From Isoetes taiwanensis (taxonomy: Eukaryota; Streptophyta; Lycopodiopsida; Isoetales; Isoetaceae), in assembly GCA_021234155.1 (NCBI GenBank), contig JAJEKV010000025.1, positions 5,997,310 to 6,061,309 of the forward strand: a stretch of 64,000 nt of DNA. Reading direction: 5' to 3'. Positions within the stretch are counted from its first letter, which is position 1, and the number at the start of each line of letters is the position of its first letter. Position numbers and translations under genes: made by a program. Below the pieces are notes generated by a model. That model worked only from the letters and a program-made list of their open reading frames with translations, was not told the DNA's origin and did no database searches. Shown piece by piece: positions 33,961 through 47,860 of the stretch.

Positions 33961-35410
33961 CGCTGTGCCTAGAAGGGACAGACACATGGCCTTATCCAAA
34001 GAAGCTAATCAGAGAAGGATGGATACGTATGTTGCATGTGTGTTTAAATACATAGCAAAGCATTATCACTGCTAACGTACAGCTACTCACATTATTATTA
34101 CGATTATTAACGCACAATTTTATTTCTCTCTGAAATTTAAGTAACACTTGTCTATATTCTATTCATATGGTAGTCTAGCAAGCACACAAACTACTATAGC
34201 TAAACTTGTAAATGTATACAACGATAATATTATTTCTTCCCGGCATGAAAGATAATGTTATTTCTGCAGAAAAGAAGGGAGACAAAATGTTTCTAATTGC
34301 AGCAAACCAATCATTGCCTCTAGATGCATTTGTTGAATGCTTAGATTCCAACGATGCATATATAGAAAAGTTAAAACATTATGCAAAGACACAAAGTTAC
34401 AGAGGACATACCACATGAACTTCACTATTCCAAAAGAGAAGCAAACTGCAAATTTGTTTAAAATACTGAATGTGATGCATAATAGCAAGCCATTTCTGCC
34501 CCAAGCAAGAAGAAAGCTTCTTGGAAAATCTTAGAATGACCACCTTTCTTTGATCCAATATAAAATAGAATATACTGCACTTTTGCAAACAACAAAGAAT
34601 GAAACACGCTTAGGTAACAAGTAAAACTAACACAAAATTGTTGCGTAGTCTAATCCAATTATATTTCTTCCCACAACTCAAAGAGTATTTTCAAGGTCCA
34701 GCGGAGAAACGATTTGCTAAAGGTAGAGGTGCCAAGGAAATGGCAAATGGGTTTTCAAATGATTAAAAGAACTGTATTTCCATCGCTATATGGCTCTCGA
34801 TTCCATTCACCAATCAGGAGAATAATGGTTTAATTATCGCATATCTCGCTTTAAGAACTTTGGTGAGAATAAAAATCAACATAAATAGCGCATTTAGAGA
34901 GGCTTGAAACTAAGCAAATGAAAACTTACCATAACCTTTTTACGCGGCATCCACCGAACTCGTTCATAGAAGGTTTGCTCATCTTCTAGAAGTTCATACT
35001 TTACGCTCCATCCACTAAACTCTTAGCTCGGTGCTTTTGATCTTATATGCATCCATCGAACTTCCTCGCGACAAAGATTTACTAAAGCCAAACGCTGAAA
35101 AGCTATATTGAAAGGAAATTATGTGAAAGTGGGATGGTATTACCTGATTATATTGAACGGTCATTTTCAGAAACACAATGGAAATATGAACTAAGCTTGG
35201 CCCCAATTTCAAAAAATTCTCACAGGAATCTTATGGAGCATTATTCATGAAGAAGACAAAACTACAACTTAAGAAATATATAGCAGCTATTTACAATATC
35301 TTACCTCGTTGTTCGATTGTGCGAGCTGCTTCTTTATTTTCAAAATTACTTGAAGTATGAATCTATGTCTAATCTCCGCGGTAATAGACGACAAAACAAA
35401 TCAAAATGCA
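33961..35410. other. Spacer, possible unrecognised exon near 34.2 kb
   Basis: A frame at 34,212-34,418 (+) contains DKMFLIAANQSLPLDAFVEC and looks coding-like, but no splice partner or family was recognised. The rest is AT-rich. Confidence 0.3.
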
Positions 35411-35412
35411 AT

Positions 35413-35638
35413 TTACTCTTTGCCTATGATCGTAGATCCAACATCCACCATCTGATCGCTTTGTTCTTGTGGGGTCTTCTTTACCAAGGTGAAGGTAGAA
35501 CCGCAAAGACATGTGGTACATGAAGTACGATTCAAATCACAAACAGTATATGATGGTCGCCTGCATTTCTTAGTATGGAACAAAAAATCTGTCACATGGG
35601 TGCCACTCTAGCATCCAGAAATGAAATTTCACCTGTAA
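35413..35638 (-). CDS. Putative terminal exon of a Cys-rich protein
   Basis: On the minus strand an acceptor (catacatttacag) at about 35,639 is followed by an open frame to a TAA at 35,413. It contains KKCRRPSYTVCDLNRTSCTT then CLCGSTFTLVKK and ends SDQMVDVGSTIIGKE. The spacing of the Cys residues (C-x8-C-x6-C-x2-C-x1-C) could bind zinc. The arrangement loosely recalls the Cys-containing part of plant DUF674 proteins, from memory only. Upstream minus-strand sequence at 35,810-36,055 may hold a further exon, but its frame is uncertain. Function not assigned. Confidence 0.4.
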
Positions 35639-36079
35639 ATGTATGATTTGTCAAACCATTACTAATTAGACTTAATTCATTCTCTTCAAATATGGATGTG
35701 TGCCTAACCAATGAGAGATACAATAAATACGAGTGAGTACTAAAGGGCCTTGTTTGCATTTAACTACCTTGAATAGATAGACATGTCTTCATTTGCATTC
35801 AAAAAAAAACTATCGTGTAGTGTTACCCTTTGTCTTTTGAGTTCTAAATTGAGAATCCATATACAGAACTTGAAACAACAAAACAAATACCGTGGTCGCT
35901 CGTAGAAATCTAAACCTCAATTTGTACTGGCTGAAACACCCATCAGAAATGTACAGTAATAGCAGAATTACATTCCAAAGCCATGATGGTTGGTAGATCC
36001 ATGAGAAGAGCCCTTGGAGTCTAAGGTGCTGAAGAAGGCCTTTTGTCGCAAACAATGATCTAACTGAATTTGTTGAATA

Positions 36080-36196
<117 letters not shown>

Positions 36197-36199
36197 GTA

Positions 36200-39100
36200 G
36201 AATTAGATGTGGTTATGATAGATATCTCGTAGCCCTAAGATTATGTGGACATGGGAATCTGTAACATCATTCATCCGAGCAAATAAAAAATACGCATGCT
36301 ACTACAATGGCAATTAATCCGCAATAGATGCTTGTAACTTGAATAAAAAATCACACAAGAAAACCATCAATCTTTATAACATAAGCAGAGCAATACATTG
36401 TAGAGTATACCATAGATTATACTACCAAATTAGATCTACAACTTGGATGCTGACAATAATTATCTCTACTCGTTCAGTTTCAAGAGCAAATAGCAATTCT
36501 CTTCAGCTAGGTGAGAAACTAAAGCATTGTTTGAGATAAAAAGGCTTAGGAGCCAGTTTGGAGGCTAAGAGGGGCTAATCATCCAACAGCCCACCATGTA
36601 GACATTGAAAAATCCCGCAGAAACAACTGACTCCACAATAAAAATCCATTTAAAGAATCACAAGTGAAAGGATATAGACGTAATGTAGACAAAAGCTTAG
36701 AAAGAAAATAGACGATCCAGCAAAATAAAAACTTACTGCATCTTTACCTTCATCTTCGTGGATCTAGTTACACCCGCTATGCTTAAAGTATTGCTTTTCT
36801 TTTCAACAATGAAATTGTGAAACCCAAACTTAAACATTTATGCGCTGTACCAACTAACATCATCCCGCTCATGTCTAGGGATAACACATGATCTCGCTAA
36901 TATTCTACTTCTAGTATCAACAATCAAGATGGATCTATATTATTGTATTTACATAATGAGAACGTTTGGAAAAGCAAAGAAGTAGAGAAAAAGATTGCAG
37001 CCCTTTCCCCATCGCGGATCCCAAGGATAGAAGTATTAAGTAATTGGTTGATTAATTGTTCAGCCCCCATAATGTAAATAACAAAGGTCCGGTGCATGCA
37101 TGTCATGTATATTGCTCTCGATGTCGGTGCTGATCACATCCAAGTAAAATTTATAGTCTAGTAGAGCATCAAGCCAGAGGCAATCAAAACGATAAAAATT
37201 TGGTAACTAAAGCACTCCGTGATATAAGCACCATGTCGTAACAATTGCTGTCCAATTTGTTTTAATTCCATTTGTATCCAACCGCTTTGGGCATCCAAGC
37301 AAAACATCACAAGACTGAATGTCTCGCCAGATCGCTACATGAATAGGCACCCTTCATCCGCCTATAAAGTCGCCGCAGAGTCCCAAAATATTATCGCATC
37401 CAACAGAAGTGGGCAAAATACAAGAAAACGCCAAGAACCCAACCTCAGAGGGGCTTATCTACGCGCATCTTAGCTTAAGAGCCTGGGCAAGAGCGCAGCA
37501 AATCCATGATGTCCTCCATGCCGCCTAATTTTATGTCCTCCATGCCGCTTCACATACGCATGCCGGATTTTGAAGGTTTAAATAAAAAAAGGGCAAAATT
37601 GAAACCAAAATCAAGACTAAGGAAATTTTCCATTAAGTAACGGAATTATTTTCCCACAGTAAAACCCTAAAACCTTAGGAAATCAAGTTAAAGAGAAAAT
37701 TCCAAAAAGTTTTCGGAACCCCGGAAAAACCAAATTTAAACAATAGGATTGACATGTGGTATCCTCTAAGTAATCAAGTATTTACATGTGGCGTATTTTT
37801 TAATAAGATAATTATTATGACACAAAAAAGAACACGGTGTTGTTTCAAATATGCCTTCAACCCAATAAAATATTGACACATGGCTAAAAACAATTTCAGC
37901 ACCTATTTTCATTTTTGGCTAGTAATTATAATTTACATTTATAAAAAATAATCTTAGCAAAAGAAGGAAGACACCACATAGAGTCAATACAAAAATATGG
38001 AAGGATTTACAATAAATTCTAATTTGCATGATTTGCATTTGAATATGAACAAAACACACAAAAACTTGCATTCATAAAACAGATTTACAGTTTTCCACTA
38101 AATAGGAATGGTCCTACTTATGGTGTGGAATGGTTCTAAGATGCAAAAAAATATGCTCTTTGGATCCCAAAGTTTTAAGAGTTTAATTTTTAAGAGTTTT
38201 ATATATATGAGTGTACAATTGATTGAAGAAAGACAATATACTACTTTCTGATGAGGTACAAATATAGCTCTTCAGTTCGAATATTTGTATATGAGCCGAC
38301 ATTGAATCTCGGGTGATGCCGTAGTAAAAAATGTTGCTTGGCCCTCGTTGTTTCGCCTAAATGCCGCAGTTTTAAAAAATTTGGGAAATAAGAAAATGTT
38401 TTGGCAACACCACAATGGGCTAGGGCAAATGCGGATGTATATTTCATGTTGGGGCTAGCAAGGGTTTTGCCGTCTGCAAGTGAGTTTCTGGTTTCTTCCG
38501 TTGATGTTTTATTTGGGAGCATTTTTGTCAGCCCGCAAGTGAGTTTCTGGTTTCCAAGGATGTTTTATTTGGGGAGCATTTTGTATGTTCTTACTGTGTA
38601 TAAGGTTAAGCCACTTCGAACGCGGGTCTTTCAACTCCATGTTTTTATGGGAGCATTCGCTTTCTTGCTTAGATAGATGCAAGATGCAGCCGCCTTTTTA
38701 TAAACACAATCAGCGGGCAAATTAGGGCTTATAAGGTGGAGTAGAATCTTGCAATCTTGTTAGAAAAATGTATTTTGAATTTAGCATCATAGTCTTAATT
38801 TCCCATCTTTCCAAAGAGATGGATTTTTCCTTCCTCCTGCTCTTTCTTACAGCGTAAAGGTGGAGTTTTGATTCTTGAAAAAGCAAGAAGAAATCTTTTC
38901 ATTTCTACGATTTGGCAAAGAATATATGAGACCAATCTCGTGATTGCCGGAAGCTAGGGATTAATCGGGCAAGAAGATGCTTTTACATCTGAACCGCACT
39001 TTGGGGAGAAGTTTGGCGTCGGGCTTTTGTGTCCGCCAAGACGCTGATTGCTACAAAACCCGGCCAATGCAAAGATCTTCTTTGGTCTCGTGACTTTTAG

Positions 39101-41310
39101 TATTTGGAATTACTATTGTTTAACTGCATTGTTGATTAGATTCTAGAAGCAGTGGCAACTTCTTTGAACATTGTATGCACGTTCATATTTATGCGCCTCT
39201 TTTCTATTTACCTCTATTCTTGCAGAGGCTTCTTATATGCATTCAGGGATTATTTGAATCTTTGGAAAAGGTGGTACTTGTCTCCTCTAGTATTTTTCTA
39301 GCCGGGAAGATGGTGATTTCCCGTAGTACTAGTTAGGATTGGAAGCAGTTGAGAGAGGCCTCGGAAGTATCAAAGATTCAGATAGGATATTCGATCCATG
39401 TGGATCTTATGTGCTGAATTTTCTATTTGATCCATGAGGATCTATATGCCTAATACTTCCATCTAATGAATAAAATATCCTCTTACTTTCAAAATAAATA
39501 AATCCTATATTATAAAAACCGTGGCGCTTCTGGCTCAGGCGCTTCGATTGATTCGTAGATCGCCCCAATGTCCTCGCCGGACGCTCCAGATATTTTGTTG
39601 TTCCCTATCGACGCTCGGGACAGCACGTGGCATCATCAAACTCAAGTAAAATTGAAGAGGCAATATAAAATATAACCTTTCGCTCAAAAAAAATTTCAAA
39701 AATAGGGCGCGCCATTTTCAGATTTTTCTTCAAAATACCTTCTCGAAGGCGTATGGATCAAGTGGCTATGGATAGAACGAGACTGCCATCACTTTTCTCC
39801 GCCTCGATTAGGTCCCCGAAGTTCCTACTACCCACAAGGTAAGCCGCTCCGCCTACGCCTATCTTTCTCGAGTGGCAGTTTGTCTAGCGCATAATTAGTT
39901 AGGCAAGGCTTTCCTTGGATTTGCATTGAGGCTCAACAAAGTATTTTTAGCCGCCATTTGTCCCATTAGCAAGTAACTCAGCGCTTGTTCTACTATCCGG
40001 GAACATGTGGAAGGCAAGACACATGTAAGGAAGCAAACTTCGCCAGAGTCAGCCGAAAAGAATGTCAACTTCATATTCTTTTGCTTACAAAGTGAATAAA
40101 GTGTTCTAATTGCCATGCAAGGTAGAGGAAAGATGCTGCTAACAAATGATTGTTGTATTTGTCTATTTTCTTCAAACTCCTTCATCATGGATCGCTTAGT
40201 AGTTTGGTCCAAATTGAATAAGATCTTAGCTTCACAAATATACATGTTGTGGAAGGTATTCAGTCCTCAGGTTAGTTAGTGTATGATGGGGCTAACGGTG
40301 GTTAAGCACCAAAGTTTTAATTGGCCATTAGTTATTATATGGCTTCGATAACATGTGTCTCCTGTCCTTGTGGTTCAAATCGTATTTGCTTCTCTCAAGT
40401 AATCCGAGTGTAGCCTTGATTAATCGATATTTTGAATCTGACCCTATCTTACAAACCTAACAAAAGTAGACCTTATATTGTTTCCTCAACTTGGGCCATT
40501 CTCCTTCTTGCTCGCTCTCGCAAATTTCTAGCCGCCCCTCCAAGCTATGATGTTTTTGCGTGGAATGGCCAGCTATGGTCAATAGCGACATGTCCGTTTA
40601 TATATGGCTTTTCTGCTTTTCCACTCAGAAACATCATTTTCGACACCAAAGAAGTTTTTCTAAATCTCAAAGACCAAGAAGTTTTTTCTCGAATCTTTTT
40701 CTCGAAAGCACGGTATAATTTCGCTGATAGAGTTTCTTTTGAAGCGTATGTTATGGATCCACCCAAATATTACCGCCGGATCGAAAGATTCCCACCCATC
40801 GACTTTTGAATCGGCTGCATGATTACCATTACAAGATCTTTGACAACAAGATTTGCCGGAATAACAGCAAATTCGCCGAGAACTTTGAATCGCTGCATAC
40901 TCAATCGCGATCAACTCTCGTGAGATTTACAACCGCCTCGCTTATTGTTGCTGAAATTGAATTGCAAGATTGACAAAGTGGGTGGAGGTCCCGAGATGAG
41001 AACAAACCATGACATTCTCGCGACCGCTATAGCTGCTACCACTCTAATTTTACCATTATAAGATTTCACTTACCCAATGTAATACCTTTTAAGCATTTCA
41101 GCTTACTCAAAATATTCTATGTTCTAACGTACCCCCAACGAGAATAATCGCTGTCAATAGTTCCTATCAACATTCATGATGTTGTTCACAGTGGAATGGG
41201 CCATACTCCAATCTAATTTTGAGAAATTTTTTGCTACTTAAGGTATTAGGTCGATTATTAGGGTCAGGTTGACCTCAAATGTTGGCCTGGGTCAACTCCA
41301 AATTTCAAGC
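36200..41310. other. Long spacer with transposon scraps
   Basis: No gene can be supported over about 5 kb. 37,740-37,935 is the second copy of the repeat at 29.8 kb. 38,241-38,676 shows a local duplication of 'agtgagtttctggtttc' with 'gatgttttatttggg-agcattttg' (38,479 and 38,538). 39,503 onwards starts TCCTATATTATAAAAACCGT after an A, as in some Helitron 5' ends. A frame at 40,432-40,809 (125 codons) has no recognisable domain. Confidence 0.4.
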
Positions 41311-41316
41311 CCCTAA

Positions 41317-42857
41317 TGTAGAGTTCTTAGGCAATGGATGACAAAATAATAATAATGTAATGACAAAGAAAAATATAATTCCGCTAATTACTTACCAACA
41401 CCACCACAACTAGCTCATAGCTTCCGGCATACCCTTAAGCCCAGCCAGACCGCCTTCCTTTTACCCCTGTGCATTAATTATTATGTGAGTGCAAACCTCG
41501 CATTATTTATTATCCTGATTTGTCTTAGCATCACATGGTCTTAGAGTAGCGTTCTCCTTTGTTATTTAATTTTATCTTTTCTTTTGCGTATAGGAAATTA
41601 AAAGGTTTAACTTATTACTTATGAAATTGTTGGAACTTTTAAAATTGTTAGGTTTAGTTAAACACTTAGGTTTTCACGCTGAACATTTATTTAGGGCAAA
41701 ACTCAGAACTGCTCGAGAAGGGCAGCGCCATGCACAAATCCCGCTTCCTCTTCAATCGCATTTCCCACTCCTCACTTTTGCTATGGCCTCCGGACAAATC
41801 GCCATTTCTCCTTCCTTCGTTTTTTTTTTTCTTCTCGTGTTAAGCACGCCTCATGGTGCTTTCTCGCGGTAATACATAGCCCATTCTTTGGCTCCAAAGT
41901 AAGCAATCGGATCCTGCCAGGTAAGCGGCAATACAGATGGAGAAGGCGCTATTGCTTATGGCAGAAGATCTCGCTGTTTGGTGTCAGATTCCAAGCATAT
42001 AAGAAGTTATGGCAAAGGACCAAAGAACCCGCCCCCGCAAAGAGCTAAGAAGTTCTTTCCTTATTTATGATTTACTATAAGAATTGTGATTCCACAACCA
42101 ATGACTGATTTTACTCAATAAAATTTCGCATTTCTTCATGACATTAGAAACAGAGCAGCACCGTTAAGATGATTTTTCTTTTATCTCTGATTTTACTATT
42201 CCATTTAGATTCTTATTATAACTTAATACTCTTACGCATTCGAGACAGATACAAGATAAGATGTTCTGTGATTCACAAAGGGATTTCCTTCAGGTAAATC
42301 TTTGTGAAACTTGATGGCAATACATCTCGCATTGCAGTTTATTTAATTTAGATTTCATCACCACACCTACACACAAAAAAGAAATTATTCATTCACACAA
42401 AATAGCATCATCATAAACTAGAAAGGAAGACATCATGCACACGCTAATGATGGACCGTGAATCATACCAGACGCCAGTAATCAGCAAGAGAGCAGACTAA
42501 TAGGCAATGTGCGTGCTTTTTTCATTCACGCTTGAATTTCTCTATACAATTCCACAAAATCTGACCTTTAAAAATACAATCTTTTGCCCTCCATGTGAAA
42601 AACTTCCTTTAGCTCCAAGATTTTGACACACCTCATCAATCCAAAAATATGGTCTCCTCCAATCAAACCGCTTGTGCTTCTCCTACCACTCAAAATTCGA
42701 ATTTCTAATGGTCTTCAATAATAAGATCAAAAATCTTCAAAAATAACCTTGTAACTATGCACTTTAATGCATTTTGCTCATATCGCCTTCATTGCAGCCT
42801 TCTTTTTCATTAATCGCTTCACTAAAAATCGTAAATTTCATAGTTGACCGGCCCACA
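41317..42857 (-). repeat. 3' LTR of the Ty3/gypsy element
   Basis: Starts (plus strand) 'tgtagagttcttaggcaatg' and ends '...cggcccaca', so on the minus strand it runs TG...CA. It matches 47,861-49,415 along its whole length, with many 1-4 bp indels. The left boundary is uncertain by about 15 bp because weak similarity extends into 'caagccc'. Confidence 0.8.
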
Positions 42858-42872
42858 TTATCCCCCATTTGT
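42858..42872 (-). other. Polypurine tract of the gypsy element
   Basis: Minus-strand sequence AAATGGGGGATAA immediately before the 3' LTR start TGTG; this is where plus-strand DNA synthesis is primed in LTR elements. Confidence 0.55.
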
Positions 42873-45800
42873 ATATTCGACGTCAATTTTAACTTGCTTT
42901 CAAAATCTGCTCAAGATGATAAAAAGATTGGACTAGAACTTCTCATTTCTTAGCAGTAGTAGCAACACCATTAACCTGATTAAAAAACCTCGGCCTTTCT
43001 GTGTTCGAGAAAACTCCCCGTAATAATGATATGTCACTATATCAACCTCATCCTATTTCGTAGTTTATTGTGAACTTGCTGAATGGAGACAATGGCCGTT
43101 AATACGGAAAATGGAAAAACAATGGTAAAGAAAAACAATGGTCATGGTTGGTAGCCAACTAAAATGTATTAGAACATGAAATGATGGAAAAATGATGCTC
43201 CCTTGTTTAAAAATAACGCTAGTAGAACATATGGCTGCTAATATGGTGAAGCTGATTGCAAGTACCCTTATGATTTGAATGATATGGATGAATGAAAGGC
43301 GATGGTTTGACTAATTACTTAAGAACAACCGTGTGAACTCGCCATGGAAACATAAAAGTAGTAAAACATTGTCAGCCATGGTAAAGCTTACATGGGCGTG
43401 ACTTTAATGGATTTGAGTGTACGTGATGAGTAATGTGAAATGAATTGACTAAAATGAGACAAGCAGTGAACCTATCATGAAACATAAAAGTTAGTAAATT
43501 GCTGCCCGGATGCTAAGTTGATTTGGCGCCTTTATGTAATTGAATGAGGTGTAAGAATGAAAAATGAGATGACTTTTGAGTAATACGGAGAGCAAGCGAG
43601 ATGAATACAAGAACAATCAAATTCTTTTAATTTTTATTTTTTATTTATTATTTTTTTCACTTTTTTAATAATTTTTCCCTTATTATGCTATTATCCCCTT
43701 ACTAGATTCATCGCTTCCTCATGAATTGGTTGTTATTTTATCTCGAAGTTTCTTGAAAGTCCTCGTGCATAATATGGCTTGCTATGGCACCATTAATTTG
43801 CAAGGTTGGGGTTTCCATTTCTCCTCCAGAATCTTGCAATGACACGTAACCAAGTAGGGAAAATTTTAAGGACTACATATGGCTCCTACTTCCATCTCAT
43901 TCTCTTAACTTTCCGTGTTTCTTCCAATGTTTTGAATCATATAACAATACCAAATCATTTTCCCACAAATTCTTTATTTTATTATGAGCATCATACCATG
44001 CTCTTTACGTTGCCTTTGAGTGCTTCTAGCCATGTATGCATGAAGACGCATCATCTAGCTTCTAGTTCTTGCAAGCTGCACCTAAGACTACCATCTTCAC
44101 TGCTTTTCCCTTACGTACCACCGTAATGATGGAATTCTATTTCAATAGGTAAGATGGCCTCTGGCCATACACCAACATGAAGGAGTAGATTTCGCGGGTA
44201 ACTTTGTAAGCTATTCTATAGGCCCATAATGCATCTAACAATCTCTTATCCCACCACTCTATTAGCTATACAAATCTTCACATTATATTGCTATAGAGTT
44301 TTATCGGGTTCTTTCAACCCTCGCCATTAGCTTGAGGATGATAGGGTGTACTCTTTCTATGGGCTATGGCGTAGCGCTCAGTCAAGGTAGCTTAATTACA
44401 TCATTGATAAAGTGTGAACCTCTATCACCAACCAACCTCTAAGGACACCCAAACCTAGTAATGATGTTTTCTATATAAGAAAGTTATTGGTCGGCTTAGC
44501 ATTTCTCAATGCTTTTGCCTCAACCCATTTGGTAACATAACTGCGGCACACCAACATATACTCACAACGTGGTTTGAGCTGAAGGAGGATTAATGGGATC
44601 ACAAAATCTATCCCCCATTTTTCAAAAAGGTACAGTGGGAACTATCGGTTCAGGTAGAATCTCGCTCTAGTAGGTCAATTCAATCTTTTGGCAAAGGTCA
44701 CAATTGTTTTACCTGGATTGTTACATCATGGTACAAATCCAGGGGCCACCAATAACCGCAGCATTTAACACTTCCCTTAGCAAAAGGACATCTCAAGCAG
44801 AAAAATGACCTCCAGCTAGGGAATCATGGCAAGCTCCTAATGACCTTTTGCACTTCATGAGGGAATATGCATCTACGCAGATATCATCTTTACCACCCCT
44901 TATACAAGGTTCCGCCAGCAAAGTGAAAGGTTTACATTTTTGAATTAATCTTTTCCTTCTATGGCTCTCATATCATCCGAATTCACCGCTGGAAAAGCTA
45001 GGGAATTCTACCACATCAACATACCCATTCTCGAACCCGCAGCCACCGGTAAACCAAACGCCGCACCCTTTACCCAGAATCACCCTATGTTTGCCCATGA
45101 GGTGTATGAGATTTTCCCCGGTTTTACAATTATAATGAAAATTGAAACTCTTGCAACATGAGTAACCATCTAGTTATTCTTCCCCGCTCGCAAGGTTTTG
45201 GTAAAACAATATCTCAATGCTTGGTGGTCAACAAAATACAAATTCTTTTCCCAATAAATAGTGGCTAAACTTTATAATTGAATAACCATGCCCAATCCTT
45301 TCCCTTCTGCTGTTGAATAATTCTTTTCTCAAGATTAGGACAATTGACTTACTAGCATAATAAATTGGATGATCCCACCCATCTTGTTGTGGTTGTGACA
45401 AAATACTTCCCATTGCATATTCCAAGAGTCTACATGGATTACGAAATTCCCTTTTCCCAATTAGGAAAACTAAGCATGGGTGCAGTTATTAGCTTTTAAA
45501 CTTGTAAATGCTTTTGACATTCTTGTGTCCATCGATATTCCTTCCCCTTTTAAGGAGTGCGCTAATTTGGTAAAGCCTTATTAGCATAATATCTTATGAA
45601 TCTTCGAGCATACCCTTATATGCCCAAGAAATGCTTGTAATTGCTTAATGTGCCAGTAGGTGGCTCCAATTTAAATAACTTTAGTCTTATCAAAAATAAT
45701 TGCACACCCTTGTCTCTAAAATGATCCTACCCAACAACGTCTCCACATGGGTAACTCCAAACAAACATTTCATAGGGTTTAGAGATGAAAATATTCTCTA

Positions 45801-47860
45801 CATTTCAAAGTATAACTGAAGTTTCTCCATGTTCTTTGCTCGGGTACTAAAAACACGTAAATCATCAAGAAACACTTCCATAAAGTCTCTTAGATAATTC
45901 CTTTAAATGCACCCGTAACTACCCTTTTGGAAAGTGGCAGTAAGCATTACACAACCCGAATGGCATAACCTATACATGCAGCACCCCATTCCGCGACAAA
46001 ATGCGGTTTTTCCCTATCTTCCTTGGCAATACTTCACCGGTCAGTAATTCCACCTAACCCACAAGAAAAGAATAGTACTCCATGACCGAAGAACCTAATC
46101 AATAACGCTATCGCTGAAAGGAATAGGAAACCCATCCTTACGGTGGCGATTTAATTCTTCTATAGTCCACACACACCCTTAATTTTTAGACTTCTTTTGA
46201 ACTCCTATAACTATTGGGGACAACCACTCACCAGTTTCCAATCGGTTCAATAAACTTAGCTTTAATTAAATTATCCAAAATTCCTTACCACCTTGGAGTA
46301 ATGAGGGTTCATCCTGTGAGGGTCGCTTATAGCTTTGTGTTAGCTTCAAGTAAAATTTATGCACACTAACTCTAGTGATATACCCTTCGCATCCTCATAC
46401 GCCCATGCAAAGACATCCTTAAACCCATGAGGAGATCCTTATATTCTTCTTATGTTCTTCACTGTGATTAAGTTTTCCCAACGTATTCATCTTGGGTTCT
46501 TCCGGCACCTAAATTCAACTCATCATAAGTGGACGGGTTAGCATTTGTTGACTTCCTTGATGCACAATGGGAGGGGGGTTTTAGCTTGGGTTCTGAGGGC
46601 TACCCCACCCAACACGTAAGGCATAATCAACCGATTATAAATAGCTTTTGCCATAGTTAGCTTGGTTTGTTCCCAAATTTAGCCGCAATCTTGATGGCAC
46701 TCTCTAAATCTCGGGCTGGGTTTGACCCTAGTGAAAAAGCCCAAACCGGGGTGGTAACCCATTTGTAGCATCTTACGGATCCTCAACTGTAGGGGTGGGC
46801 TCTTTGGCTACCAACCGCCTAAACCTCCTCACATATAGTCAAGCAGACTTTCATTAGGCAAAGAAGCGTAGGCCATAAAGAAGGCTCATCATTTATTCTT
46901 TCTGAAGGCCAATAGGCCTAAAGGCCTTTAAAAATGCTTTTCTAAGGTCATCCCAAGTCAAAAAGGTATTACCTCTAGAGGTTCTATACCATTCCATTGC
47001 CCATCCTCTAAGGTTGCTCCAAATGCAAATTCTTAAGTCTTCAGCATTACCATCTTCTTGATTGGCCCCCTAACACCTAATAAATTTAAATGATTGAATG
47101 AGACCACCTCCCCTTTAAAGGTGAAAAGGTTGGGTATTTCATTTTAGAAGTTTTAGTTGTCATGGGATTAAGAATCAAGTATTAGAAGGAGTTAAATAAC
47201 CGTTTCCTCTTCACTACTTTCCTGCTGAGGGTATGGTGCTACCGCTACTAAACCCTTGCTCTACCAATGCCTTCTTCTTCCAAGACTTCTGTTTTAATTC
47301 CCTTCTTTTTGTTCCCTTAAACTCTAGTCTAGCACTACGTCAAATTTTGCTTCTCGGGATGCTCTTCTTTTCTCCTTTCAAAGATCCAGCCCCAATTCAT
47401 GCAAAAACTTTAATTAATCGAACAAATAACTTTTTTCTTTTTTAATTACGTGAGGTGATGCCCCCTCTGGCTTACAAATTCCTTCTGCTAAACAAGATTG
47501 CCTAAGTCTTCTACAAATTCTTCGGTTCCCAAATCATCTGTGAATTGGTCGTGGTTCCTCCCATGGTCCACCGCCTCCCCAACCACTATTAGTTGAATTC
47601 TCTTACAGGATTATTAAAATAAGTACTTTGTGCTAGTGATGGGTAAATGTGCTAATTTTCCACCTCAGCTATTATACATCCAACAAAAATTTAATCAATT
47701 TTATTTTATTTTTATTTATTTTATTCTTTTTTTTTCGAAAATATAACAAAAAATTCAAAAGTTGTACTATTATTCGTCAAACACGCATTTACCCTTTTAG
47801 TTAATTCTCGCGAATGCCCCCTAATTAAATGTTATCGCACAACCTACCCCAAGCCCTACG

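Noticed and set aside
40432-40809. 125-codon + strand frame as a gene
   Set aside because: No domain, no upstream exon and no supporting context could be seen.
43806-44126. 106-codon + strand frame in the gypsy interior
   Set aside because: It lies antisense to the integrase end of the retroelement and has no domain of its own.
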